A stretch of 64,000 bases of DNA from Glycomyces xiaoerkulensis (GCF_002798405.1 NZ_PGGV01000034.1:1-64000), one strand, 5' to 3'; shown: positions 17,785-26,533, numbered from the stretch's first letter. A program made the numbers and translations. Notes: a model not told the origin generated them from the letters alone.

Positions 17785-18704
17785 TGCGGGTGCTGCTGCC
17801 GGCCCCGCGGTCCTTCTGCGCGGGGGTGGAGCGGGCGATCGACATCGTCGAGCGGCTGCTCGAACGGTACGGGCCGCCGGTGTACGTGCGCAACCAGATC
17901 GTCCACAACGCCCATGTCGTCGGTGATCTGGAGTCGCGCGGGGCGGTGTTCGTTTCCGAACTGGAGGAGGTGCCCGAAGGAGCGCTGGTGGTGTTCTCCG
18001 CGCACGGGGTCGCCCCGGCGGTGGAGGCCGAGGCGTCCGACCGCGGCCTGGACGCGGTTGACGCCACCTGCCCGCTGGTGACGAAGGTCCACAGCGAGGC
18101 CAGGCGGGCCGCCGAGGGCGGCGACACGATCATCCTGATCGGGCACGAGGGCCACGAGGAGGTGGTCGGCACCAAGGGGGTGGCGCCGGAGCGGACGGTC
18201 CTGGTCGAGCGGGCCGAGGACGTCGAGCGACTGGAGGTCGAGGACGCCTCGCGGCTCACGTTTCTGGCCCAGACGACGCTGTCGGTCAGCGAGGTCGAAC
18301 GGATCGCGGCGGCGCTGAAGCGGCGGTTCCCCGAGGTCAAGGGGCCCGCCAAGGACGACGTCTGCTACGCCACCACCAACCGGCAGGCCGCCCTGGCGGC
18401 GGTGGTGGACGAGGCGGACCTGGTGCTGGTGATCGGCTCGCCGAACTCGTCGAACTCGAACCGGCTGGTGGAGCTGGCCTCGGCAGCCGGCACGCCGGCG
18501 CGGCTGATCGACCGGCCGACCGACATCGACGCGGCGTGGCTCGAGGGTACCGAGGCGGTGGCCGTCACCGCCGGGGCCTCGGCCCCGCCGCAGCTCGCCG
18601 ACGAGGTGGTCGGCGAGCTGGCGCGCTACGGCACGGTCGAGGTCGAGGAGCGGAGGATCGCCGACGAGCATCTGGAGTTCCTGCTCCCCCAGCGGCTCAG
18701 GTGA
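17784..18704 (+). CDS. ispH: 4-hydroxy-3-methylbut-2-enyl diphosphate reductase IspH
   Basis: 306 aa. IspH is the last enzyme of the MEP pathway and makes isopentenyl and dimethylallyl diphosphate. Three [4Fe-4S] cysteines are at 12 (SFCAGVERAI), 96 (ATCPLVTKVH) and 194 (VCYATTN); GHEGHEEVVGT holds the substrate His. ATG 17784 overlaps the prenyl synthase stop (TGATG) and is 7 nt after GGGGAGGG; ATG 17778 would sit right on that site. Coupling to a prenyl synthase and a shell gene is unusual and suggests dedicated precursor supply. A housekeeping ispH may exist elsewhere. Confidence 0.93.
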   Translation: MRVLLPAPRSFCAGVERAIDIVERLLERYGPPVYVRNQIVHNAHVVGDLESRGAVFVSELEEVPEGALVVFSAHGVAPAVEAEASDRGLDAVDATCPLVTKVHSEARRAAEGGDTIILIGHEGHEEVVGTKGVAPERTVLVERAEDVERLEVEDASRLTFLAQTTLSVSEVERIAAALKRRFPEVKGPAKDDVCYATTNRQAALAAVVDEADLVLVIGSPNSSNSNRLVELASAAGTPARLIDRPTDIDAAWLEGTEAVAVTAGASAPPQLADEVVGELARYGTVEVEERRIADEHLEFLLPQRLR

Positions 18705-18709
18705 GACGC

Positions 18710-18746
18710 GAGCGGCCCGGCGGCGCGCAGCGCTGCCGGGCCGCTC
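18710..18746. terminator. bidirectional terminator between ispH and nitrate reductase
   Basis: Perfect 12-bp stem GAGCGGCCCGGC / GCCGGGCCGCTC with a 13-nt loop between convergent genes. Confidence 0.7.
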
Positions 18747-18767
18747 GCCGCCGTCAAGCGGACGCGG

Positions 18768-20807
18768 TCACCGCTCGGGGGCGGGGGCGATCTTGACCGC
18801 GCAGACCTTGAACTCGGGCATGCGGCTGATCGGGTCCAGGACGTCGGACACCGCGGCGTTGGCGTTCGCCGCGCCCGGGAAGTGGAACGGGGAGAACACG
18901 GTGTCGGGCCGGATGTCGGCGCTCAGCCGGGCCGGGGCGGTGTAGGAGCCGCGCCTGGAGGTGACCCGCACCCGGTCGCCCTCGTTGATGCCGTTGCGGA
19001 CGGCCGTGTCCGGGTGGATCTGGAGGTACTGCTCGCCTTCGAGCGAGCCGATCAGGCGGGTCTGGGCACCGGACTGGTACTGGGTGAGGACCCGGCCGGT
19101 GGTCAGGTAGAGCGGGTAGACGCCGTCGCGCCGCTCGGCCGGGTGCCGGTAGTCGACGGCGACGAACCTGGCCCTGCCGTCGGGGGTGCCGAACTCGAAG
19201 TCGGTGAACATGCGCGGCGTCCCGGCGGGTTCGGCCTCCGGCACCGGCCACTGGAGCCCCTCCTCCCCCAGGCTCTCGTAGGTGGCCCCGGAGTAGTCGG
19301 ACCTGCCGCCCGCCGAGGCGCGGCCGAGCTCCTCGAAGACGGCCTCGGGGTCGGTCGGGTAGGTGCCGGCGGCCCCGAGCCGGTCGGCGAGCTCGGCGAT
19401 GACCCACAGGTCGGAGCGCGCGCCGTCGGGCGCCGGGCGCAGGGAGCGGCGGCGGATGATGCGCCCCTCCAGATTGGTCATGGTGCCGTCCTCTTCGGCC
19501 CACTGGGTGACCGGGAGGACGACCTCGGCCAGCCGGGCGGTCTCGGACATCACGAAGTCGAACGCGACCAGGCTGTCGAGGGACCGCAGCCGGTCGGAGA
19601 CGCGGGCGGCGCGCGGGGCCGAGACGACCGGGTTGGACCCGAGCACGAACAGCATCTTGACCTCGTCGCCGCACTTGCGGAGCAGTTCGACCGCCGAGAC
19701 GCCGGGCCCGGGAATCGAATCGGGGTCGACGCCCCAGACCCCGGCCACGTGCTCGCGGGCCTCGGGGTCGGCGATCATGCGGTAGCCGGGCAACTGGTCG
19801 GCCTTCTGGCCGTGCTCGCGGCCGCCCTGGCCGTTGCCCTGGCCGGTGATGCACCCGTAGCCGGACGACGGCCTGCCGGGCAGCCCCAGCGCGAGCGCGA
19901 GGTTGATCCAGGCGGTGACGGTGTCGACGCCCTTGGCGTGCTGCTCGGAGCCGCGGGCGGTGAGGATCGCGACCTTCCCCTGCGAGAGGAGCCGGGCGGT
20001 GGCGTAGAGGTCGGGGACGCTGACGCCGGTGGTCCGCTCCACGAAGGCCGGCCAGTAGCCGGCGGCGGTCTGGCGGACCTCGTCGAAGCCGGTGGTGTGG
20101 GCGTCGATGTAGTCGTGGTCGAGGTAGCCCTGCTCGATGCAGATGTGGAGCAGGCCGTTGGCGAGCGCCAGGTCGCTGCCGGGCTGCGGCTGCAGGTGCA
20201 ACTGGGCGGCCTCGGCGGTGGCGGTGCGGCGGGGGTCGACGACGATGAGCTCGCTCTGGGCCAGGTGCCGCATGAACGGCGGCATGGTCTCGGCCGGGTT
20301 GGCGCCCACGAGCATGACCACGTCGGATCCGGTGAGGTCCTCGGCGGGGAACGGCAGGCCGCGGTCGACCCCGAAGGACCGGTTGAGGGCGCCGGCGGCC
20401 GAGGACATGCAGAACCGGCCGTTGTAGTCGATGTGTTTGCTGCCCAGCGCGAGTCTGGTCCACTTGCCGAGCTGGTAGACCTTCTCGTTGGTGAGCCCGC
20501 CGCCGCCGAAGACGCCGACGGCGTCCTTGCCGTGGTCGGCCTGGAGGGTGCGGATCCTGTCGGCGACGTGGTCGAGCGCGGTGTCCCAGGAGACCGGTTC
20601 CCCGCGCAGGAGCGGGGTGGTGATGCGCTCGGGGTGGTCGAGCAGTTCGGGCGCGGTCCAGCCCTTCTTGCACATGCCGCCGCCTCGGGGGGAGGCGGTG
20701 ACCGTTCCCGCCTCGTTCTCCTCGAGCCGCATGCCGCACTGCAGGGCGCAGTAGGGGCAGTGCGTGTCGGCGGTCCGGACGATCGGCAGGGTGGTTCGCA
20801 CGGTCAT
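18768..20807 (-). CDS. nasA: assimilatory nitrate reductase catalytic subunit (molybdopterin, [4Fe-4S])
   Basis: 679 aa, molybdopterin bis-MGD oxidoreductase of the NarB/NasA/NasC type that reduces nitrate to nitrite in the cytoplasm. N-terminal cluster cysteines are in CPYCALQC (17-24) and GMCKKG. Molybdopterin-binding segments follow (FGGGGLTNEKVYQLGK, YNGRFCMSSAAGALNRSFG, CITGQGNGQGGREHGQK). The C-terminal molydopterin-binding domain ends near FHFPGAANANA. No Tat signal is present, consistent with assimilation. A GlnR-like box centred about 41 nt upstream of the ATG and a CATACT -10 suggest a leaderless, activator-dependent transcript. Confidence 0.93.
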   Translation of the reverse strand: MTVRTTLPIVRTADTHCPYCALQCGMRLEENEAGTVTASPRGGGMCKKGWTAPELLDHPERITTPLLRGEPVSWDTALDHVADRIRTLQADHGKDAVGVFGGGGLTNEKVYQLGKWTRLALGSKHIDYNGRFCMSSAAGALNRSFGVDRGLPFPAEDLTGSDVVMLVGANPAETMPPFMRHLAQSELIVVDPRRTATAEAAQLHLQPQPGSDLALANGLLHICIEQGYLDHDYIDAHTTGFDEVRQTAAGYWPAFVERTTGVSVPDLYATARLLSQGKVAILTARGSEQHAKGVDTVTAWINLALALGLPGRPSSGYGCITGQGNGQGGREHGQKADQLPGYRMIADPEAREHVAGVWGVDPDSIPGPGVSAVELLRKCGDEVKMLFVLGSNPVVSAPRAARVSDRLRSLDSLVAFDFVMSETARLAEVVLPVTQWAEEDGTMTNLEGRIIRRRSLRPAPDGARSDLWVIAELADRLGAAGTYPTDPEAVFEELGRASAGGRSDYSGATYESLGEEGLQWPVPEAEPAGTPRMFTDFEFGTPDGRARFVAVDYRHPAERRDGVYPLYLTTGRVLTQYQSGAQTRLIGSLEGEQYLQIHPDTAVRNGINEGDRVRVTSRRGSYTAPARLSADIRPDTVFSPFHFPGAANANAAVSDVLDPISRMPEFKVCAVKIAPAPER

Positions 20808-20813
20808 GCGGCG

Positions 20814-20867
20814 AGTATGCCCGCGGGCGATTACAGGGTTACGTGGCGAATGTTTCGGGGATGCTAA
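20814..20867 (-). promoter_or_regulatory. GlnR-like box and leaderless promoter of nitrate reductase
   Basis: On the minus strand TTAGC, GAAAC, CACGT and GTAAT are spaced by 6 nt (20867 to 20830), then 10 nt, then the -10 CATACT (20819-20814), 6 nt, and the ATG. The box is centred near -41 from the predicted start, a typical activator position. It shares GAAACATTCGC and TTAGC with the box at 11453-11490. Confidence 0.7.
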
Positions 20868-20899
20868 AGGCCAGGTCTGCCGTTCGGCGGCAGCGGAAA

Positions 20900-20931
20900 G
20901 GCCCGCCGCCTCGGGGGTGAGGCGACGGGCC
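20900..20931 (-). terminator. terminator hairpin after narK (first copy)
   Basis: 13-bp stem GGCCCGCCGCCTC / GAGGCGACGGGCC with one mismatch, between the narK stop and the nitrate reductase promoter, which separates the two transcripts. Confidence 0.6.
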
Positions 20932-20947
20932 GGGACCGGTCCGGGGC

Positions 20948-22369
20948 TCAGACGTTCGCGTACGCGAGGCTCGGCGCCCGCAGGACGAAGACCCTGCGCT
21001 GGTAGAACCACCAGTTGATGGCGAAGAAGACCAGGTAGGAGCCGGCGAAGACGTACATCGCGCCGATCATCGAGCCGGTCTGGTCGTTGCTGACGCGCAG
21101 CACCTGGTTGACCGCGAAGCCGCCGAGCGCACCGATGAAGGAGATCCAGCCGAGCGCGGCGGCGGTGAGCCGCTTGGCCCGCACCACGGCCTCCTCGGTG
21201 GGCCTGCCGCCCGCCTCGGCGCCGGCCTCGGCCTGGAAGATCGCCGGGATCGACCGGTAGGCGGAGCCGTTCGCGAGCCCGGCGAGGACGAACAGGGCCA
21301 TGAACGAGGCGAAGAACAGCCAGAAGCTGCCCAGTTCCACGCCCGACACCGCCCCGAGGACGCCGGCGCTCATCAGCACGAAGCAGGTGCCGGTGATCGG
21401 TGCGCCGCCGCCGGTGCGGTCGGAGAGCCAGCCCCCGAACGGCCGCGCCAGCGATCCGATGAGCGGCCCCAGCGCGGCCAGCCAGATCGAGGCGAACGCG
21501 GGGAACTCGATGCTGATCATCAGCGGGAACGCGAAGGAGAACCCGATGAAGGACCCGAAGGTGCCGATGTAGAGCACGCTCATGATCCAGGTGTGCTTGC
21601 GCTTCAGGGCCGGGAGCTGGCCTTTCACGGTGGTCTTGGCGACCGAGAGGTTGTTCATGTAGCGCCGGGCGAGGAACGCGGCGGCGATCGCCAGCGCCAT
21701 CCACAGCAGCGGCACGTTGTGCAGGTAGAAGGCCGAGCCGTCGACCGCGGCGCCCTGGGAGGCGCCGATGAGGCCGACCGCGATCACGAACGGGCCGGCG
21801 AGCTGGACCACCGCGACGCCGATGTTGCCGCCGGCGGCGTTCACGCCGAGGGCGGCGCCGCGGTGGCGCTCGGGATAGAAGTAGGAGATGTTCGCCATCG
21901 AGGAGGCGAAGTTGCCGCCGCCGAAACCGGCGAGGACGCCGCACAGCACGAACACCCAGTACGGGGTGCCGGGGTTCTGGACCGCCCAGGCCAGCAGGCC
22001 GGTGGGCAGGACCAGGAGTCCGGCGGACACGATGGTCCAGTTGCGGCCGCCGAAGACGCCGACGGCGAAGGTGTAGGGGATCCGCAGGAACGCCCCCACC
22101 AGGTTGGGGACGGCGACCAGGCCGAACAGTTGGCCGGTGGTGAAGCCGAACCCGGCGGCGGCCAGGTAGGGGACGATGATCGAGAACATCGTCCACACCG
22201 AGAAGCCCAGGTGCTCGGTGATGACGGAGAAGACGAGGTTCCGCCTGGCGACCTTCCTGCCGGTGGACCGCCAGAACTCCTCGTCGTCGGGACGCCAGTC
22301 GGTGATCCACCCCTTGCGAGGCTCGGTGGGCGTCGGCGGCGCTGTCTCTCTGATCAGTGTCGCGGTCAT
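20948..22369 (-). CDS. narK: NarK-type nitrate/nitrite transporter (copy 1)
   Basis: 473 aa, major facilitator superfamily, about 12 helices. Nitrate/nitrite porter signatures are present: GFGGGNFASSMANISYFYPE and GVNAAGGNIGVAVVQ, two Gly-rich NNP motifs. The N-terminus reads GWITDWRPDDEEFWRSTGRKVA, as in actinobacterial NarK. It probably imports nitrate for the reductase encoded next to it. A second copy lies immediately upstream on the same strand, with stretches of identical DNA. ATG 22369 starts MTATLIRE. Confidence 0.92.
   Translation of the reverse strand: MTATLIRETAPPTPTEPRKGWITDWRPDDEEFWRSTGRKVARRNLVFSVITEHLGFSVWTMFSIIVPYLAAAGFGFTTGQLFGLVAVPNLVGAFLRIPYTFAVGVFGGRNWTIVSAGLLVLPTGLLAWAVQNPGTPYWVFVLCGVLAGFGGGNFASSMANISYFYPERHRGAALGVNAAGGNIGVAVVQLAGPFVIAVGLIGASQGAAVDGSAFYLHNVPLLWMALAIAAAFLARRYMNNLSVAKTTVKGQLPALKRKHTWIMSVLYIGTFGSFIGFSFAFPLMISIEFPAFASIWLAALGPLIGSLARPFGGWLSDRTGGGAPITGTCFVLMSAGVLGAVSGVELGSFWLFFASFMALFVLAGLANGSAYRSIPAIFQAEAGAEAGGRPTEEAVVRAKRLTAAALGWISFIGALGGFAVNQVLRVSNDQTGSMIGAMYVFAGSYLVFFAINWWFYQRRVFVLRAPSLAYANV
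21140..21261. repeat. 122-bp segment identical to 22748-22869
   Basis: Within narK copy 1, bases 21140-21261 are identical to 22748-22869 in narK copy 2, although the flanking coding sequence differs. This suggests gene conversion between the tandem paralogs. Confidence 0.85.
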
Positions 22370-22509
22370 GGACGCAACGGTGGCGCGGCCCGGTTGCAGG
22401 GTCGTGCGCCGTCCGTGGCGGTGCCGTTGCGATCGGCGCACAAGGTTGTTAACCGCAGCGTGAGAGGAGGGGCGGGAGGGCGTCTTTGTGCACTGCCTCA
22501 CCGCGGCGC

Positions 22510-22543
22510 GGCTGCGGCCGCCCCCTCCGGGGCGGCCGCAGCC
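22510..22543 (-). terminator. terminator hairpin after narK (second copy)
   Basis: Perfect 15-bp stem GGCTGCGGCCGCCCC / GGGGCGGCCGCAGCC, loop CTCC, directly after the stop of the gene ending at 22556. Confidence 0.7.
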
Positions 22544-22555
22544 GCCGGGGATCGG

Positions 22556-23959
22556 CTAGACCTTGGCGTGGGCGAGGCTCGGGACCCGGTCGGCCAGGAC
22601 CCGGCGCTGGTAGAACCACCAATTCAGCATCAGGAAGACCGCGTAGGCGGCGAGGAAGCCGTACATGGCAGGGATGACCGAGCCCGTCTGCTCGTTGGCG
22701 ATGCGGAAGGCCTGGTTGATGAGGAACCCGCCGAAGGCTCCGATGGCGGAGATCCAGCCGAGCGCGGCGGCGGTGAGCCGCTTGGCCCGCACCACGGCCT
22801 CCTCGGTGGGCCTGCCGCCCGCCTCGGCGCCGGCCTCGGCCTGGAAGATCGCCGGGATCGACCGGTAGGTCGAGCCGTTGGCGACGCCGCTCATGGTGAA
22901 CAGCAGCATGAACGAGGTGAAGAACAGGGCGAACGACCCCGCGTCGACGCCCTGCACCGCGCCCAGGACCCCGGCGCCCATGAGGATGAACGACGCGCTC
23001 GTGACCGGGGCGCCCGCCCACCTGTCGGCCAGCCAGCCCCCGAACGGGCGGGAGAGGGAGCCGACCAGCGGGCCGAGTGCCGCGATCCACAGCGAGCTGA
23101 ACTCGGGGAATTCGATCTGGATGACCAGCGGGAACGCGAAGGAGTAGCCGATGAAGGACCCGAAGGTGCCGATGTAGAGCACGCTCATGATCCAGGTGTG
23201 CTTGCGCGCCAGCGCCGGCACCTGCCGGCGCAGCGGAGTGCGCGAGACGGCCAGGTTGTCCATGAACCTCCAGGCCATGAGCGCCGCGAACAGCGCCAGG
23301 ACCAGCCACAGCAGGGGCACGTTGTGGAGGAAGACCTCGGTGCCGTCCTCGGTGGCGCCCTGTGCGGCCCCGAAGAGGCCGAAGGCCAGCACGAACGGGC
23401 CGATGAACTGGACGGCCGAGACCCCGATGTTGCCGCCGGCGGCGTTCACGCCGAGCGCGGCACCGCGGTGGCGCTCGGGATAGAAATAGGAGATGTTCGC
23501 CATCGAGGAGGCGAAGTTGCCGCCGCCGAAACCGGCGGTGACACCCGCGACGATGAACAGCCAGAACGGGGTTCCCGGCGTCATGACGCAGTAGGCGAGG
23601 AGGGCGGTGGGGACGGCCAGCAGGCACGCGGAGATGACCGTCCAGTTCCGGCCCCCGAAGACCGCGACGGCGGCCGTGTAGGGGATCCGCAGGAACGAGC
23701 CCACCAGGTTCGGCACGGCGGTGAGCCAGAACAACTGGCCGGTGGTGAAGTCGAAGCCTGCGGCCGCGAGGTACGGGGCCACGATGCTGAACATCACCCA
23801 TACCGAGAAGCCGAGGTGCTCGGCCACCACCGACCACAGGAGGTTGCGTCGGGCGACCTTCTTCCCGGTCGACTGCCAGAAGGCTTCGTCATCGGGGCGC
23901 CAGTCGGTGATCCACCCGGTGCGGGCCGCGGTCTTGGTGTCAGGCATTGTCGCTGTCAT
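22556..23959 (-). CDS. narK: NarK-type nitrate/nitrite transporter (copy 2)
   Basis: 467 aa, same family and layout as the adjacent copy: GWITDWRPDDEAFWQSTGKK start, GFGGGNFASSMANISYFYPE and GVNAAGGNIGVSAVQ porter motifs, about 12 helices. The paralogs differ most in the N-terminus, the periplasmic loops and the helix around residues 230-260. They may differ in affinity or in nitrate import versus nitrite exchange; this cannot be told from sequence. Start MTATMPD at 23959, with an alternative Met at 23947. Confidence 0.92.
   Translation of the reverse strand: MTATMPDTKTAARTGWITDWRPDDEAFWQSTGKKVARRNLLWSVVAEHLGFSVWVMFSIVAPYLAAAGFDFTTGQLFWLTAVPNLVGSFLRIPYTAAVAVFGGRNWTVISACLLAVPTALLAYCVMTPGTPFWLFIVAGVTAGFGGGNFASSMANISYFYPERHRGAALGVNAAGGNIGVSAVQFIGPFVLAFGLFGAAQGATEDGTEVFLHNVPLLWLVLALFAALMAWRFMDNLAVSRTPLRRQVPALARKHTWIMSVLYIGTFGSFIGYSFAFPLVIQIEFPEFSSLWIAALGPLVGSLSRPFGGWLADRWAGAPVTSASFILMGAGVLGAVQGVDAGSFALFFTSFMLLFTMSGVANGSTYRSIPAIFQAEAGAEAGGRPTEEAVVRAKRLTAAALGWISAIGAFGGFLINQAFRIANEQTGSVIPAMYGFLAAYAVFLMLNWWFYQRRVLADRVPSLAHAKV
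22748..22869. repeat. 122-bp segment identical to 21140-21261
   Basis: Second member of the identical pair inside the tandem narK genes; see the entry at 21140. Confidence 0.85.
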
Positions 23960-24049
23960 GCCCGATACTGTCGACCGGCAGGATTGCCCGCTCGTGCGAG
24001 AGCGGTGCCGCTGCCGTGAAGTTCGCCGCACCCTCGGGCCGCGGGCGGC

Positions 24050-24065
24050 GTGAAGGCGGCGAAAC
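24050..24065. promoter_or_regulatory. weak GlnR-like half site between narK copy 2 and the ABC exporter
   Basis: GTGAA-n6-GAAAC matches nine or fewer positions of one GlnR unit (gTnAC-n6-GaAAC). It lies about 90 nt from the narK start but reads in the opposite direction to the boxes upstream of the reductase genes, so the assignment is weak. Confidence 0.25.
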
Positions 24066-24133
24066 CGCAGGTCGCGACGGGCATGAAAGGCGAGAACCCC
24101 GTCACACCGGTGGATGGCATACCTTTGGTGGCT

Positions 24134-25051
24134 ATGGACGCCGCCATCGAGGTCGCCGACCTCCGCAAAACCTACCGCGGGCGCAGGACCGGCGAGGTCC
24201 GCGCCGTCGACGGGGTGGGGTTCCGCGTCGAGGCGGGCGAGTTCTTCGGCATCCTGGGGCCGAACGGGGCGGGGAAGACGACCACGCTGGAGATCGTGGA
24301 GGGCCTCCGCAAGCCCGACTCGGGCGAGGTGCGGCTGCTCGGGCGGCGCCCCTGGCCGCACTCGGCCGAGCTGACCGCCCGCATCGGGGTGCAGCTCCAG
24401 GCGTCGTCGTTCTTCGAGTTCCTCACCGTCACCGAGCAGATCGAGACGTTCGCCCGGCTCTACGGCGCGAGCCGGGAGCGGGCGGCCGAGATGCTCGAGC
24501 AGGTCGGCCTGGCCGAGAAGGCGGGCGTGCGGTGCGAGAAGCTCTCCGGCGGCCAGCAGCAGCGCCTCTCGATCGCGTGCGCCCTGGTGGGCGATCCGGA
24601 GCTGGTGTTCCTGGACGAGCCGACGGCGGCGCTGGACCCGCAGGCCCGGCGGAACCTGTGGGACCTGATGCGCGCGATCAACGCCGACGGCCGCACCGTG
24701 GTGCTCACGACGCACTACATGGAGGAGGCCGAGGCGCTGTGCGACCGGGTCGCGATCATGGACTCGGGCCGGATCCTCGCGGTGGACTCCCCTGCCGAGC
24801 TGATCCGCGAACTCGACGCGCCGACCCGGGTGACGGTCGCGGCCGGGCAGCTCGACGAGGACCGGGTCTGTGAACTCGCCGCCGGGGATGAGTTCGTCCT
24901 CGACGGCGACGAGGTGGTCTTCGAGACCCGCGACGCCCGGAAGCTGCTGACGGCCCTGGCCTCCGAAGGTGCCCTGGAGGGCCTGGCGGTGCGGACGGCG
25001 AGCCTCGAGGACGTGTTCCTGCACGTCACCGGACGGGAGTGGCGGGAATGA
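24134..25051 (+). CDS. ABC transporter ATP-binding protein (CcmA/DrrA type)
   Basis: 305 aa nucleotide-binding subunit of an exporter. Walker [11 protein letters not shown], signature LSGGQQQR, Walker B LVFLDEP, and the switch His in LTTHYMEEAEAL. The C-terminal extension after residue 225 is of the DrrA type, ending SLEDVFLHVTG. ATG 24134 begins MDAAIEVADL at the normal family start. An earlier in-frame ATG adds a non-conserved 28-residue leader. It overlaps the permease start by 4 nt (ATGA). Substrate unknown. Confidence 0.88.
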   Translation: MDAAIEVADLRKTYRGRRTGEVRAVDGVGFRVEAGEFFGILGPNGAGKTTTLEIVEGLRKPDSGEVRLLGRRPWPHSAELTARIGVQLQASSFFEFLTVTEQIETFARLYGASRERAAEMLEQVGLAEKAGVRCEKLSGGQQQRLSIACALVGDPELVFLDEPTAALDPQARRNLWDLMRAINADGRTVVLTTHYMEEAEALCDRVAIMDSGRILAVDSPAELIRELDAPTRVTVAAGQLDEDRVCELAAGDEFVLDGDEVVFETRDARKLLTALASEGALEGLAVRTASLEDVFLHVTGREWRE

Positions 25052-26145
25052 CCGTGGAGACCGCGCGTCCGGAGCGGGCGCGCCCCGGCGGCGCCCGGGC
25101 GTATCTGGCCCTGTTCAAGGCGACCGGCCTGGGGTGGCTGCGCGACCGCAGCCAGGTGTTCTTCACCATCCTGCTGCCGCTGATGTTCATGGTGCTGCTG
25201 TCGAGCGTGTTCGGCTCGACCGATTCGACGGTGCCGCGGGTCCTGGAGGTCGGCGAGGCCCCGGTCCTGGACCGGGCCGAGGCCGGCGAGTTCGAGATCG
25301 AGCCGGCCGCGAGCCTGGACGAGGCGCTGACGCGTTTGGAGGACGGCGAGGCCGACGCGGCCGTGGTCCAGGACGGGCAATCGGTGACCATCCACCACTC
25401 GCAGGCGAACTCGACCGCCGGGGCGATCGCGCTGGGCAAGCTGTCGGCGCTGGTCGACCGGGCGAACGTGGACCGGCTGTCGGCGGCGGCTCCCGGGGAG
25501 CCGGTGCTGGAGATCGACACCGCCGCGGCCGAAGGCACCGAGACCCGGCCCATCCAGTACCTGGCGCCGGGGATCCTGGCCTGGGGCATCGCGATCTCGG
25601 GCGTGTTCGGCGCCGCTGGCACGATCGTCGACTGGAAGCGCGACAAGCTGATGCGGCGGCTGCGGCTGACGCCGGCCTCGGTGGGGAACTTCGTCGGCGC
25701 CAAGATCTCGGTGAACCTGGCCGTGGCGCTGGTGCAGACGGCTGTCTTCCTGGCGGTGGCGGCGCTGCTGTTCGGCCTGGAGCTGTCGTCCTGGACCTGG
25801 TTCGCGGCGCCGCTGGTGCTGACCGGCACGCTGGCGTTCCTGGCGATCGGCGTCGTGATCGGCGGCATCGCCAAGACCGGACCGGGCGCGGCGGGCCTGA
25901 GCAACCTGGTGACGATGCCGATGGCATTCGTCTCGGGCGCGTTCTGGCCGCTGGCGCTGTCGCCGGACTGGGTGCAGGCGATGTCGTACCTCTCGCCGAT
26001 GCGGTACCTCAACGAGGCGCTGCAGCAGGTGGTGGTCTACGGCGATTCGCCCGCCGCGGTGCTCCCCCAGGTCGGGATCCTGGCCGCCTTCGCCGCGGCG
26101 GTGGCGCTGATCGCCTGGAGGACCTTCAGGTTCGACGAGCTGTGA
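25048..26145 (+). CDS. ABC transporter permease (ABC-2 type)
   Basis: 365 aa. One helix near residues 32-52, then a ~120-residue extracytoplasmic domain (DSTVPRVLEV ... RLSAAAPGEPV), then five helices from about 175 to 360 including FVSGAFWPLALSPDWVQAMSYLSPMRYLNEAL, the conserved ABC-2 segment. It forms an exporter with the overlapping upstream ATPase. Drug or lipid export is typical for this class; no substrate can be assigned. Confidence 0.87.
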   Translation: MTVETARPERARPGGARAYLALFKATGLGWLRDRSQVFFTILLPLMFMVLLSSVFGSTDSTVPRVLEVGEAPVLDRAEAGEFEIEPAASLDEALTRLEDGEADAAVVQDGQSVTIHHSQANSTAGAIALGKLSALVDRANVDRLSAAAPGEPVLEIDTAAAEGTETRPIQYLAPGILAWGIAISGVFGAAGTIVDWKRDKLMRRLRLTPASVGNFVGAKISVNLAVALVQTAVFLAVAALLFGLELSSWTWFAAPLVLTGTLAFLAIGVVIGGIAKTGPGAAGLSNLVTMPMAFVSGAFWPLALSPDWVQAMSYLSPMRYLNEALQQVVVYGDSPAAVLPQVGILAAFAAAVALIAWRTFRFDEL

Positions 26146-26192
26146 GCGTGTCGCAGAAGCCGCCGAGCGGCGCCGGTAGGTACAAACGTTCC

Positions 26193-26438
26193 ATGTCCGA
26201 CCTGGTGATCCACTCGGTTCCCGAAGGAGACCTCGAACAGATCGAGTCCGAGGCCGAGGCCCGGGGTCTGTCCGTCGAGGCGTACATGCTGCGACTGATC
26301 CGCGAGAAGGCCGGCGCGGCCCGGAGGCGGCAGACGCTCTCAGAGCTCCCCGAGCGGCTGAGAGAGGAAGGCGCCGAACCGATCTCGATGGACGACATCC
26401 TGGCCGCCAAGGACTCCCGGGACCTCGGCGCAGCATGA
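26193..26438 (+). CDS. VapB-like antitoxin (orphan), 81 aa
   Basis: A small protein with a VapB/FitA-type ribbon-helix-helix core, IHSVPEGDLEQIESEAEARGLSVEAYMLRLIREK, then a C-terminal toxin-binding tail ISMDDILAAKDSRD. The stop overlaps the ATG of a shortened vapC (ATGA), the usual operon coupling. The partner toxin is truncated, so this is a second antitoxin without a working toxin in the window. TACAAA lies 6 nt before the ATG. Confidence 0.72.
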   Translation: MSDLVIHSVPEGDLEQIESEAEARGLSVEAYMLRLIREKAGAARRRQTLSELPERLREEGAEPISMDDILAAKDSRDLGAA

Positions 26439-26533
26439 TCGTCATCGACACCTCTGCCCTGGTCGCGGCCCTGCGCAACTTCGGCGCGCCCGGAGACGAG
26501 GTCCGCCGCGTCATTGCCGAGAACGCGACTTGA
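26435..26533 (+). pseudogene. truncated vapC (32 codons)
   Basis: The frame begins MIVIDTSALVAAL, the start of a PIN-domain VapC with the first catalytic Asp. It continues NFGAPGDEVRRVIAENAT and stops at 26531-26533. A full VapC needs ~130 residues with three further acidic residues. The end runs 23 bp into the 3' end of rsmI, so a deletion reaching rsmI removed the rest. Confidence 0.7.

Noticed and set aside
21593-24019. 808-codon plus-strand open frame opposite the narK genes
   Set aside because: Shadow of two clear membrane transporters; it even crosses their terminator.
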